From Pararcticibacter amylolyticus (lineage in GTDB: Bacteria; Bacteroidota; Bacteroidia; Sphingobacteriales; Sphingobacteriaceae): DNA of 59,043 bases. Every line of letters starts with the position of its first letter. The stretch's first letter is position 1. The DNA lies in the NCBI RefSeq assembly GCF_003130405.1, contig NZ_QEAS01000023.1:1-59043 (forward strand), read 5' to 3'. Position numbers and translations under genes: made by a program. The notes below the pieces were generated by a model, which saw nothing but the letters and a program-made list of their open reading frames with translations, searched no databases and had not been told where the DNA came from. Below, one piece after another: positions 1 to 9,250 of this stretch.

Positions 1-3000
1 TCACCAACTTTAACGCCATCTACGAGGATCTCTACGGTAGCGTTGGGTTCTGTCACACCCTTGATCGTCGGCGTGGTCGTGTTCACATGACCGCCGTTAC
101 CCGGAGCGTCCGGTGTTACTGGTTTATCAGGAGCCTCGGTATCCAGCATAACCTTGCTGGCATCCGTGGTAGAAGTCTTAGCGTCTCCGGTGTTGCCTAC
201 CAGGTCCCTGTAACCAGTAATGCCGATCTTAATATTCCCGTTTCCATCTGCAGCTTCTGAAGCATTCATCACCGCACTGGCTTTATACCAAAAGGCTTCC
301 GGGGTGGTGTTCACCGCGTCTGCTTCTACCGTAGCCTGCTGGCTGCCGATCTGGATCTGATAGGCTCCTGAAGCATTTAAGTCAAGTTCTTCGCTGACCT
401 GGAAAGAGACCGTTACCATATCGCCTTGTTTGGCCAGCTCCGGATTGGTGTTATCTGAAGCAATACGGATGATACTGATCGTTGGTTTTGCCTGATCAAT
501 AGTATAGAGTTCGCCGGTACTAAAGGCTGCGGTAATGACATTGCCTGAACCATCGGTGATCCCGGTACCTGAAGCATTCAGGTCCAGACGAAGGGTTCCG
601 TTACCACTGATAGACGGTACAGTGATGTCGTAAACCGATGAAGAGACTGCATTGATGCCAGGAGTACCCTGGCTCAATGTACCCGATACAGTAGTTGCTG
701 TAAAATCAGTTGCATCAACTCCGCTTACTGCTTCTGAGAAAGTGACTGTATATATTACTGAGGTAGTATTCGTATTCTGAGCCGACGGTGTCTTTCGCAC
801 AATGCTGCTCACTAGCGGCAGGGTTTGATCAACCAGGTAAGTATCTCCGGCAGTATAACCACCTGAAACTGCATTACCTGATACATCAATGATCCCGGTG
901 CCTGAAGCATTAACGTCCAGGCGAAGGATTCCGTCGCCGCTGATAGCCGGTACGGTGACGTCGTATACAGAGGAGGAGACTGCATTGATGTTAAGAGTTC
1001 CTTTGCTCAATGTACCCGATACAGTGGTTGCTGTAAAATCAGCTGCATCTACACCGCTTACTCCTTCTGAGAAAGTGACTGTGTAGGTTACTGAAGTGGC
1101 GTTCGTATTCTGAGCCGACGGTGTCTTGCGGACAATGCCGGTCACTGCCGGCAATGTCTGGTCAACGAGATACGTATTACCTGCAGTAAATCCTGCAGGG
1201 ATGGCATTACCGGCGACATCAACAATACCAGTTCCTGAGTTCTTCAGGTCCAGGCGAAGGGTTCCGTTACCGCTGATAGCTGGTACGGTGATGTCGTAAA
1301 CGGATGAAGAGACGGCATTGATACTAAGGGTACCCTTGCTCAATGTTCCTGATACGGTAGTAGCTGCAAAATCAGTTACGTCAACTCCGGTTACTGCTTC
1401 TGAGAAAGTTACTGTATATATTACTGAAGTAGCATTCGTATTCTGAGCCGACGGTGTCTTTCGCACAATGCTGCTCACTACCGGCAATGTCTGATCAATG
1501 AGATACGTATTACCAGTGTTAAAGCCTGCAGCAATGGCATTACCGGCTGCATCACTGATCCCGGTACCTGAGGCATTCAGATCCAGGCGAAGGGTGCCGT
1601 TCCCACTGATAGACGGTACGGTGATGTCGTAAACGGATGAAGAAACAGCTGTCGCTGTTAAAGTTCCTTTGCTCAGTGTACCAGATACAGTGGTTGCTGT
1701 AAAATCAGCTGCATCCACACCGCTCACTGGCTCTGAGAAAGTGACTGTATATATTACGGAAGTGGCATTGGTGTTCTGTACCGAAGGCGTCTTACGGACA
1801 ATACTGCTCACTGCCGGTAATGTCTGGTCAATAAGATAAGTACTACCAGTAGTATAACCTCCGGAAACCACGTTACCGGCTGCATCACTGATTCCGGTGC
1901 CGGAAGCGTTCAGGTCCAGACGAAGTGTACCGTTACCACTGATAGACGGTACAGTGATATCGTAAACGGATGAAGAAACAGCTGTCGCTGTTAAAGTGCC
2001 CTTAGTAATGGATCCGGAAACGGTAGTAGCTGTAAAGTCTGTTGCATCCACACCGCTCACTGCTTCTGAGAAAGTAATTGTATAGGTAACTGAAGTGGCA
2101 TTCGTATTCTGAGCCGAAGGTGTCTTACGCGCAATGCTGCTCACTATCGGAAGGGTTTGATCAACAAGATAAGTATCGCCACTGGTAAAGCCTGCTGCAA
2201 TGATATTGTCAGCTGCATCACTGATCCCGGTACCAGAAGCATTAAGGTCCAGGCGAAGGGTGCCGTTACCACTGATAGTTGGTACAGTTACATCGTAAAC
2301 TGAGGAAGAGGCGGCACTGATACTAAGGGTACCCTTGCTCAACGTTCCCGATACGTTAGTCGCTGTAAAGTCTGTTGCATCCACACCGCTTACTGCTTCT
2401 GAGAAAGTTACTGTGTAAGTTACCGAAGCAGCGTTCGTGTTCTGTGCAGACGGCGTTTTGCGGACAATGCTGCTTACTACCGGTAATGTCTGATCAATGA
2501 GATAAGTATTACCGGTGTTAAAGCCTGCTGCAATAGCATTGCCAGCCGCATCACTGATCCCGGTACCTGAGGCATTCAGATCCAGACGCAGGGTGCCGTT
2601 ACCATTGATAGACGGTACAACGATGTCGTAAACCGATGAAGAGACTGCATTGATGCCAAGCGCCCCTTTGTTCAATGTACCTGATACGGTAGTCGCAGTA
2701 AAATCAGCTGCATCCACACCGCTCACTGGCTCTGAGAAAGTGACTGTATATATTACGGAAGTTGAATTGGTATTCTGTGCTGAAGGCGTCTTGCGGACAA
2801 TACTGCTTACTACTGGCAGGGCCTGATCAATGAGATAAGTATCTCCTGTGGTAAAGCCTGCTGCAATGATATTTCCAGCCACATCGCTGATGCCGGTGCC
2901 TGAAGCATTCAAATCCAGACGAAGTGTACCATTACCGATGATAGCCGGAACGGTGATGTCATAAACGGATGAAGAAACTGCTGTCGCTGTTAAAGTGCCT

Positions 3001-6000
3001 TTGCTTAGTGTACCAGATACAGTAGTAGCTGTAAAATCATCCGCATCCACACCGCTCACTGGCTCTGAGAAAGTGACTGTATATATTACAGAAGTTGAAT
3101 TGGTATTCTGTGCTGAAGGCGTCTTGCGGACAATGCTGGTCACTGCCGGTAATGTCTGGTCTATGAGATAAGTCTCTCCTGTTGTAAAGCCAGCTGCAAT
3201 GGCATTACCTGCTACATCGCTGATGCCGGTACCTGAAGCGTTCAGGTCCAGGCGAAGGGTGCCATTACCGCTGATAGATGGTACGGTGATGTCGTAAACG
3301 GATGAAGAAACAGTAGCTACGCTAAGCGTACCCTTATTAACGGTTCCCGATGCGGTGGTAGCTGTAAAATCAGTCGCATCTACACCGCTCACTGATTCAG
3401 AGAAGGCAACCGTATAGGTCACCGAAGTGGCATTGGTATTCTGTGCTGAAGGTGTCTTGCGGGCAATGCTGGTCACTGCCGGCAATGTCTGGTCAATGAG
3501 ATAAGTCTCTCCTGAGGTAAAGCCTGCTGCAATGATATTACCAGCCGCATCGCTGATGCCTGTACCAGAAGGATTCAAATCCAGGCGAAGTGTACCGTTA
3601 CCGCTGATAGCTGGTACGGTGATGTCGTAAACGGATGCAGAGACGCTAGTCATGCTAAGTGTACCCTTATTAACAGTTCCCGATGCGGTGGTAGCTGTAA
3701 AGTCTGTTGCATCCACGCCGGTTACTGCTTCTGAGAAAGTTACTGTATATATTACTGAAGTAGCATTCGTATTCTGAGCCGACGGTGTTTTGCGGACAAT
3801 GCTGCTCACTGCCGGCAGACTTTGGTCAATGAGATATGTATTACCTGTCGTGAAGCCTGCAGCAATTGTATTTCCTGCCGCGTCACTAATTCCTGTGCCT
3901 GAAGCATTCAAATCCAGACGAAGTGTACCATTACCGCTGATAGCCGGAACGGTGATGTCATAAACGGATGAAGAAACGGCTGTCGCTGTTAAAGTTCCTT
4001 TGCTCAGTGTACCAGATACAGTGGTTGCTGTAAAATCAGCTGCATCCACACCGCTCACCGCTTCAGAGAAAGTTACTGTATAGGTCACCGAAGTGGCATT
4101 GGTGTTCTGTACCGAAGGTGTCTTACGGACAATACTGTTCACTGCCGGTAATATCTGGTCAATCAGGTATGTGTCACCAGTGGTATAACCACCAGAAACC
4201 GCGTTACCGGCTGCATCACTGATTCCGGTGCCGGAAGCGTTCAGGTCCAGGCGAAGTGTACCGTTACCACTGATAGACGGTACAGTTATATCGTAAACCG
4301 ATGAAGAAACTGCTGCCGCTGTTAAAGTTCCCTTAGTAATGGAACCGGAAACGGTAGTCGCTGTAAAGTCCGTTGCATCCACACCGCTTACTGCTTCTGA
4401 GAAAGTTACTGTGTAGGTTACTGAAGCCGCATTGGCATTCTGGGCTGCAGGCATTTTGCGGACAATGCTGCTCACTGCCGGTAATGTCTGGTCTATGACA
4501 TATGTACTACCAGAGTTAAAGCCTGCTGCAATGGCATTGCCAGCCACATCACTGATGCCGGTACCGGATGCATTCAAATCCAGGCGAAGTGTTCCGTTAC
4601 CACTGATTGACGGTACAGTTATATTGTAAACTAAGGCAGAAACGGCATTTATACTGAGAATTCCTTTGCTCAGTGTACCAGATACAGCAGTCGCCGTAAA
4701 ATCAGCCGCATCCACACCGCTTACTGCTTCTGAGAAAGTAACAGTGTAGGTCACTGAAGTGCTATTCGTATTCTGAGCCGAAGGTGTTTTGCGAATTATG
4801 CTGCTCACTGACGGAGCGGTCTGGTCAACCACGTAGCTGTCGCCTAAAACAAAAACGCCCGAGATCCCGTTACCAAAAGCATCAACAATACCTGTCCCCG
4901 AGCCGTTGAGGCCGAGTAACAAGTTGCCGTTTCCCGTTACCGGAACGCTGACCAGGTATTCGGCAGCATTATCGCCGTTACTTACAGACAATGCTCCGGC
5001 TGTAAGACCAGTCCCGACCATAGCAGTAAAATCGGCGGCATCTACCCCGGTAACATTTTCACTGAAGGTAACTTTGTAGATAACTGGGCTGATATTGGTT
5101 AAATTTGCAGTTGGATTATACCTGGCAATACTGGTGACTACCGGTTGATCACGGTCTACTATAAATGTTTCATTTCCTGTATACCCCCCCGGGAGCGGGT
5201 TACCTGCATCGTCCACCATACCAGTCGTGCCTGGTTTAAGATCCAGACGTATCGTTCCGCTGCCGGTAACAGGAACACTTATACCATACTCAGTATTGCT
5301 TATTCCACTTAAAACGAATGTTCCTGCAATTAAAGTTCCATCGGTTACGGCGGTAAAAGCGTCGAGGTTTACCGATGAAATAGATTCCGAAAATTTGATA
5401 CGAAAAATTACGTTGCTGGAGTTGGTATTCTGCTGAGAAGGGCCCAACCTGGTTATGGAAATCATAGAAGGTGGTGTCTGATCGATCATGTAGGTCTGAC
5501 TAGAAATTCCGGCAGGAAGTGCATTACCGGCCATGTCAGCAATTCCGTTCGACCAATTCAGGGTAATATAATAAGACCCATGACCACTTACCGACGGAAT
5601 AGTGATAAAATATTCTGCGGCAGTGGCGCCGGCACTTACCGTTAATGCGCCAGCCGTAACGGTGCTTGCTTTGGTAACAGAAAAATCTGTAGCGTCAACT
5701 CCGGAAACATCTTCACTGAAAGTGAGCTTGTAGACAAGCGAAGTTGAATTAGTTATCCCACCCGTTGGATTATACCGTGAAAGACTCACCGACGTCGGTG
5801 CGGTCTGATCAATAGTATACACTTCACCATCGGGTAGAGTGCTGCTCAACGCATTCGATCCGAGATCAGTTATCCCTGTTCCCGTTGTATTTAATTTTAA
5901 TTGTAAGGTTCCATTTCCTGTTACCGGGACAGTCACGAGGTATTCAGACGCATCACTTCCATTTGCTACAGTAATAGTTCCGGGCGTAGTTCCCGAAACC

Positions 6001-7565
6001 ATTGTATTAAAGTCAGTAGCATCTACCCCCGTAACGCTTTCATTAAATTTCACTTTGTAAATGACGGAAGTAGCTTTGGTAAGGGCAGATGCCGGCGTAT
6101 TTCTTATGATGCTGCTCAGCTCCGGTGCTGTCTTATCCAGAGTATATACATTCGTACTGCTATACGGCAGATTCAACACATTCAGGCTCGCTCCGGTAGC
6201 GTTATTCATCCTGAGCTTTACAGTCCCTGTGGCAGATGGAGTATTCACTACCACCGTCCATTGTGTATTACCAGCCACCGCCGTAACGCTTGCTACAGAG
6301 GCTCCAGTAGCTGTAGAGGCCGGATCCAGGTCAAAATTAGAGGTTGTAAGTCCTGTAACAGGTGTATCAAAAGTTACGGTGTAACTCACGGATGAAGCAT
6401 TCGTCACCAATGGCCCCGTTGAAGCCATTGACAGCACAGTAGCGCCGGTCACTACCCAGGCATGACCAGACACATAGTAATATTTAGTACCGGAAAATTT
6501 AACTGTTCCTACAGTAATCTGCCCCGGAGTATTCCGATAAGCTGTTGAAGAATAAGTTGAGTTTCCATTTGCAAGAGTACCCATGTTGTCAGCCCCCCAG
6601 GTGTACAGTGTACCATCTTTTTTAGTAGCTGATGAATTTTCAAATCCCGCTGCAATTGTATTATAATTTGAACCGACAAAATAAGGCGAAGACCGGTTGG
6701 AGGTTCCTCCATCCCCCAATTGTCCTTTACTATTAACACCCCAGCTGTAAAGATCTCCGTTAGTTTTTAGGGCAAGAACATGTTGTGCGGTCAAAGAAAC
6801 TGCCTGCCAGTCCTGGGCCGTGCCAATACGTTTGGGCACAAACGAATTAGTCGTAGTGCCGTCTCCAAAATTTCCATATATATTAGTGCCCCAGGCCCAC
6901 AACTCGCCGTTCTTTTTAATCGCAACTGCATGCGCCATCCCGCAAGCCATAGAGGCCCAGTCCGTGTCATTATTCAATTTAGTTGGAACCAAAGCCGGAG
7001 TAGAACCGCTGGTTCCTTTTCCTAACTGGCCAAACGAATTATCTCCCCAAATATACAGCGTACCGTCCTGCTTCAGGGCCATGCTGTTCGACTGACCCGT
7101 CTTTACAGCTACCCAGTCAGTAGCAGTTCCAATTTTTGTAGGGACCAAACGATCTGACTGCGTGCCGTCTCCAAGCTGGCCGTAGCTATTATCACCCCAG
7201 GCCCATAGTGTTCCATCCTTCTTTAGCGCGAGGAAATAGGCAGTTCCCGCAGAAATTGCAGCCCAATTTTTTTCGGTACCCACCTGAGTCAGGGTATAGT
7301 TCAGGGTGGTTGTCCCGTTTCCTAATTGCCCGTCAAAATTGGCGCCGCACGTCCATAAAGATCCGTCCGTCTTAATACCGCCACACATGTTACTGCCTGT
7401 TTCAAAAGCAGCCCATGCACCGTCCGCTCCTATTTTGGTAGGAGAATAAGCCTGACTGGAGCCAGTGCCCGGAGCCAATCCCCAGGAATAAACTGTTATC
7501 TGCCCGAGTACCGAAGCAAAAGGCAATGCTGAAAGAAGGAGAAACAGCGTTAACAAACGTTTCAT
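1..7565 (-). CDS. Giant secreted RCC1-repeat / Ig-like repeat protein (3' end outside window)
   Basis: The frame is open from the ATG at 7565 to the left edge, 2,521 codons with no stop; the C-terminus lies outside the window. It begins with a signal peptide (MKRLLTLFLLLSALPFASVLGQ, residues 1-22 or so). Residues about 23-375 hold around seven RCC1-type units with recurring 'WGDNSYGQLGDGT' motifs, which should fold as a beta-propeller. Four diverged Ig-like domains follow (DNA about 6134-4822), then 13 almost identical 111-residue Ig-like units ('VTYTVTFSEAVSGVDATDF ... DLNASGTGISDAAGN', DNA about 4821-493). Two different Ig-like modules end the visible part ('TPTIKGVTEPNATVEIL' near the edge). 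The DxNxSGTGIxDxxGN loops resemble calcium-binding loops of bacterial Ig-like stalks. I infer a cell-surface or secreted adhesin with the propeller at the tip and the Ig array as stalk. A C-terminal sorting domain, if any, is not visible. Confidence 0.9.
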   Translation of the reverse strand, partial: MKRLLTLFLLLSALPFASVLGQITVYSWGLAPGTGSSQAYSPTKIGADGAWAAFETGSNMCGGIKTDGSLWTCGANFDGQLGNGTTTLNYTLTQVGTEKNWAAISAGTAYFLALKKDGTLWAWGDNSYGQLGDGTQSDRLVPTKIGTATDWVAVKTGQSNSMALKQDGTLYIWGDNSFGQLGKGTSGSTPALVPTKLNNDTDWASMACGMAHAVAIKKNGELWAWGTNIYGNFGDGTTTNSFVPKRIGTAQDWQAVSLTAQHVLALKTNGDLYSWGVNSKGQLGDGGTSNRSSPYFVGSNYNTIAAGFENSSATKKDGTLYTWGADNMGTLANGNSTYSSTAYRNTPGQITVGTVKFSGTKYYYVSGHAWVVTGATVLSMASTGPLVTNASSVSYTVTFDTPVTGLTTSNFDLDPASTATGASVASVTAVAGNTQWTVVVNTPSATGTVKLRMNNATGASLNVLNLPYSSTNVYTLDKTAPELSSIIRNTPASALTKATSVIYKVKFNESVTGVDATDFNTMVSGTTPGTITVANGSDASEYLVTVPVTGNGTLQLKLNTTGTGITDLGSNALSSTLPDGEVYTIDQTAPTSVSLSRYNPTGGITNSTSLVYKLTFSEDVSGVDATDFSVTKASTVTAGALTVSAGATAAEYFITIPSVSGHGSYYITLNWSNGIADMAGNALPAGISSQTYMIDQTPPSMISITRLGPSQQNTNSSNVIFRIKFSESISSVNLDAFTAVTDGTLIAGTFVLSGISNTEYGISVPVTGSGTIRLDLKPGTTGMVDDAGNPLPGGYTGNETFIVDRDQPVVTSIARYNPTANLTNISPVIYKVTFSENVTGVDAADFTAMVGTGLTAGALSVSNGDNAAEYLVSVPVTGNGNLLLGLNGSGTGIVDAFGNGISGVFVLGDSYVVDQTAPSVSSIIRKTPSAQNTNSTSVTYTVTFSEAVSGVDAADFTATAVSGTLSKGILSINAVSALVYNITVPSISGNGTLRLDLNASGTGISDVAGNAIAAGFNSGSTYVIDQTLPAVSSIVRKMPAAQNANAASVTYTVTFSEAVSGVDATDFTATTVSGSITKGTLTAAAVSSSVYDITVPSISGNGTLRLDLNASGTGISDAAGNAVSGGYTTGDTYLIDQILPAVNSIVRKTPSVQNTNATSVTYTVTFSEAVSGVDAADFTATTVSGTLSKGTLTATAVSSSVYDITVPAISGNGTLRLDLNASGTGISDAAGNTIAAGFTTGNTYLIDQSLPAVSSIVRKTPSAQNTNATSVIYTVTFSEAVTGVDATDFTATTASGTVNKGTLSMTSVSASVYDITVPAISGNGTLRLDLNPSGTGISDAAGNIIAAGFTSGETYLIDQTLPAVTSIARKTPSAQNTNATSVTYTVAFSESVSGVDATDFTATTASGTVNKGTLSVATVSSSVYDITVPSISGNGTLRLDLNASGTGISDVAGNAIAAGFTTGETYLIDQTLPAVTSIVRKTPSAQNTNSTSVIYTVTFSEPVSGVDADDFTATTVSGTLSKGTLTATAVSSSVYDITVPAIIGNGTLRLDLNASGTGISDVAGNIIAAGFTTGDTYLIDQALPVVSSIVRKTPSAQNTNSTSVIYTVTFSEPVSGVDAADFTATTVSGTLNKGALGINAVSSSVYDIVVPSINGNGTLRLDLNASGTGISDAAGNAIAAGFNTGNTYLIDQTLPVVSSIVRKTPSAQNTNAASVTYTVTFSEAVSGVDATDFTATNVSGTLSKGTLSISAASSSVYDVTVPTISGNGTLRLDLNASGTGISDAADNIIAAGFTSGDTYLVDQTLPIVSSIARKTPSAQNTNATSVTYTITFSEAVSGVDATDFTATTVSGSITKGTLTATAVSSSVYDITVPSISGNGTLRLDLNASGTGISDAAGNVVSGGYTTGSTYLIDQTLPAVSSIVRKTPSVQNTNATSVIYTVTFSEPVSGVDAADFTATTVSGTLSKGTLTATAVSSSVYDITVPSISGNGTLRLDLNASGTGISDAAGNAIAAGFNTGNTYLIDQTLPVVSSIVRKTPSAQNTNATSVIYTVTFSEAVTGVDVTDFAATTVSGTLSKGTLSINAVSSSVYDITVPAISGNGTLRLDLKNSGTGIVDVAGNAIPAGFTAGNTYLVDQTLPAVTGIVRKTPSAQNTNATSVTYTVTFSEGVSGVDAADFTATTVSGTLSKGTLNINAVSSSVYDVTVPAISGDGILRLDVNASGTGIIDVSGNAVSGGYTAGDTYLVDQTLPLVSSIVRKTPSAQNTNTTSVIYTVTFSEAVSGVDATDFTATTVSGTLSQGTPGINAVSSSVYDITVPSISGNGTLRLDLNASGTGITDGSGNVITAAFSTGELYTIDQAKPTISIIRIASDNTNPELAKQGDMVTVSFQVSEELDLNASGAYQIQIGSQQATVEADAVNTTPEAFWYKASAVMNASEAADGNGNIKIGITGYRDLVGNTGDAKTSTTDASKVMLDTEAPDKPVTPDAPGNGGHVNTTTPTIKGVTEPNATVEILVDGVKVG
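493..4821 (-). repeat. 13 tandem 333-bp units coding for near-identical Ig-like domains
   Basis: A recurring TGATC/TGGTC anchor that encodes the 'DQT' start of each unit lies at 493, 826, 1159, 1492, 1825, 2158, 2491, 2824, 3157, 3490, 3823, 4156, 4489 and 4822. Every step is exactly 333 bp, so 13 units fill 4,329 bp without a single indel. Units differ mainly by scattered silent or conservative changes. The units upstream in the same gene (anchors at 5146, 5479, 5806 and about 6134) are diverged and step by 324, 333, 327 and about 328 bp. The array is inside the coding sequence of the giant protein. Confidence 0.95.
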
Positions 7566-7948
7566 AAAGGATGTACCGGCTAATAATACGGCCTTTCTGT
7601 TTACGAAATGTTACGATAAAAGTTACACCACCCAGACAGTCAAAACCTTCTGGTCTATTTCAGTATGTATAAATATTTATAAAACCTATGCTGGCAGATC
7701 AACCGGAGTGCCTGAGCGATGATCGCTTTGCTATTCAGACAAGTATGCCCATGGGAATCTTAACTAGTTACCAATTTTGCATATAACTGCGGCGTTTTCG
7801 TAAATAATTAATCTGAGCTGATTACAAACAAAAGCAGCTGTTAATTTATTTATGATAAATTTGTTTTCAAGCCTGTTTGCTTGTAAAGGTAAATGTGGCC
7901 TTGATTGACAGCTAAATTATGTTGTATCTGTCTGTAATTCATTAATTA
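7566..7948. other. Divergent intergenic region, 383 bp
   Basis: This AT-rich spacer separates the divergently transcribed giant repeat protein and the anchored protein at 7949. I see no open frame worth calling. It must hold promoters for both genes. A TAAATTTG match to the Bacteroidota -7 consensus faces right at 7856-7863. Facing left, only a weak TAACTTTT-like match is visible. Confidence 0.6.
7856..7863 (+). promoter_or_regulatory. Possible -7 element (TAAATTTG)
   Basis: TAAATTTG fits the Bacteroidota TAnnTTTG box and lies 85 bp upstream of the ATG at 7949. No TTTG -33 element is seen at the usual 19-21 bp spacing, so support is weak. Confidence 0.3.
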
Positions 7949-9007
7949 ATGAAAAGGATGATATTTTTTGTTGCTATTGTATTGTTGGCATCGCTTGGCT
8001 TTTGGTTCATCATGAAGAAAAACAGCGGTGTTTATGAGCGCAATGATGAAAAAATACCGTCTCCCTACCAGGCTTACCAGCCCGTTACGCCCGCTTATCA
8101 AGGTACCGATTTCTCAATAGAAGAAATTTGCAGCACCAATATTTCCTTGTCAGCATCCCCCAATCCGGTAAAGGCATATGAATCCGTTAACGACCAGATT
8201 ATCATTAATTGCGCACGCGGAGATGATGAGACCAGCAAAGGCGATAACCAATATTACAAGATCGCCGGAAATGGAACGATAACCGATTCTCTTTATGTCA
8301 AATACAGCGGGTTCTGGACGGTTTTGATCGATAGCTTTACGGTTGCCACCAAAGAATCGGAAGCTTATTTCACCTCGTGGCCACTCAATGGCGATACCAC
8401 AAGGAAACGTTTTCGGGTATATAATGCAGATTTTTCCATGCCCGGGCCAGAACTGGAAGCCACCTGGGAAAAAGCCACAAGAGAAAGTCAATACCATTTT
8501 GTACGCGCTTATGTAAACAATCGTGTATTCACCCGTGCCCTCTATTACTGCAAAGGCGGGGAGTGGAACACGCTTTGGAAAAAAACACCTGGCTACGAGT
8601 CGGAAAGGGATTCAGAAAGCGCAATGCGTTATCAGAACGATCTTTACCGAAGTGGCGATAATGATCCAACCTTACAAACAGATGTGCAACTGGAATATTT
8701 CCATCAGCAAGATCGGATAAAATATTACCACAACATTGGCGGCGGTGCTCCGGCCACAGAAGCAGTTGGTTGGCGTGGAACCGGATTTTTTAAAACTACA
8801 ATAGACAAAAAGCCCTTTCACTTCAGTATACCTGATCTGGTAGTGGAAAAGGAGCGTTCTGACGGCTTTAAAACACGGCTTTATGGAGCTAAGGAACCAA
8901 AGTCATCCGTCGTTCTCATCAGTACTAAATTTTACCACTCACCTTCCGGCTTTGCACTTTATGCCCCGGATGCCTCAAAAATGTATCGAATCAAACCGAA
9001 TCAATAG
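7949..9007 (+). CDS. Unknown membrane-anchored protein
   Basis: I do not recognise this 352-residue protein. It starts with a strongly hydrophobic segment (residues 3-21, 'MIFFVAIVLLASLGFWFIM') followed by lysines, which fits an uncleaved signal anchor or signal peptide. The rest, rich in Tyr, Asp and Ser, should lie outside the cytoplasm. There are three or so cysteines and no lipobox. The gene is isolated: divergent from the giant repeat protein and convergent with the MarR-GNAT gene. The ATG at 7949 is the only start that includes the hydrophobic segment. Confidence 0.75.
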   Translation: MKRMIFFVAIVLLASLGFWFIMKKNSGVYERNDEKIPSPYQAYQPVTPAYQGTDFSIEEICSTNISLSASPNPVKAYESVNDQIIINCARGDDETSKGDNQYYKIAGNGTITDSLYVKYSGFWTVLIDSFTVATKESEAYFTSWPLNGDTTRKRFRVYNADFSMPGPELEATWEKATRESQYHFVRAYVNNRVFTRALYYCKGGEWNTLWKKTPGYESERDSESAMRYQNDLYRSGDNDPTLQTDVQLEYFHQQDRIKYYHNIGGGAPATEAVGWRGTGFFKTTIDKKPFHFSIPDLVVEKERSDGFKTRLYGAKEPKSSVVLISTKFYHSPSGFALYAPDASKMYRIKPNQ

Positions 9008-9054
9008 ATCAATCAGACTTCATGAAGATATTTTTCAGTAAATTTATGCTTTAG

Positions 9055-9215
9055 TAATCGTAGTGCAGCCCTCTGCCACTCACCTTCACCCGAAAAGGTG
9101 CACTTTTGTACCTTTTTGCCGAAGCTGTCCGCACGAGGGCTCGGCCGAGTGTCGAACAAGCTCACCAGCGGTCCCGGCCCGTTCCGCACGAGGGCCTCAA
9201 CAGCACCTTAAAAAT
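9055..9215. repeat. GC-rich intergenic insert with a 13-bp direct repeat and a hairpin
   Basis: This stretch is clearly more GC-rich than its flanks. It carries TCCGCACGAGGGC twice, at 9128-9140 and 9183-9195 (55-bp spacing), and an inverted repeat AAAAGGT ... ACCTTTT around 9093-9116. No convincing coding frame covers it. It may be a copy of a dispersed intergenic repeat, but only one copy is visible here. Confidence 0.4.
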
Positions 9216-9250
9216 CGCTTTATGCTGCCATTTCCAGCAGCCAGATAAAA

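Noticed and set aside
493-4821. Tandem repeats as a CRISPR array or satellite DNA
   Set aside because: The period is 333 bp, a multiple of three, the frame stays open through all units, and the translation gives Ig-like domains. CRISPR repeats are 20-50 bp with unique spacers.
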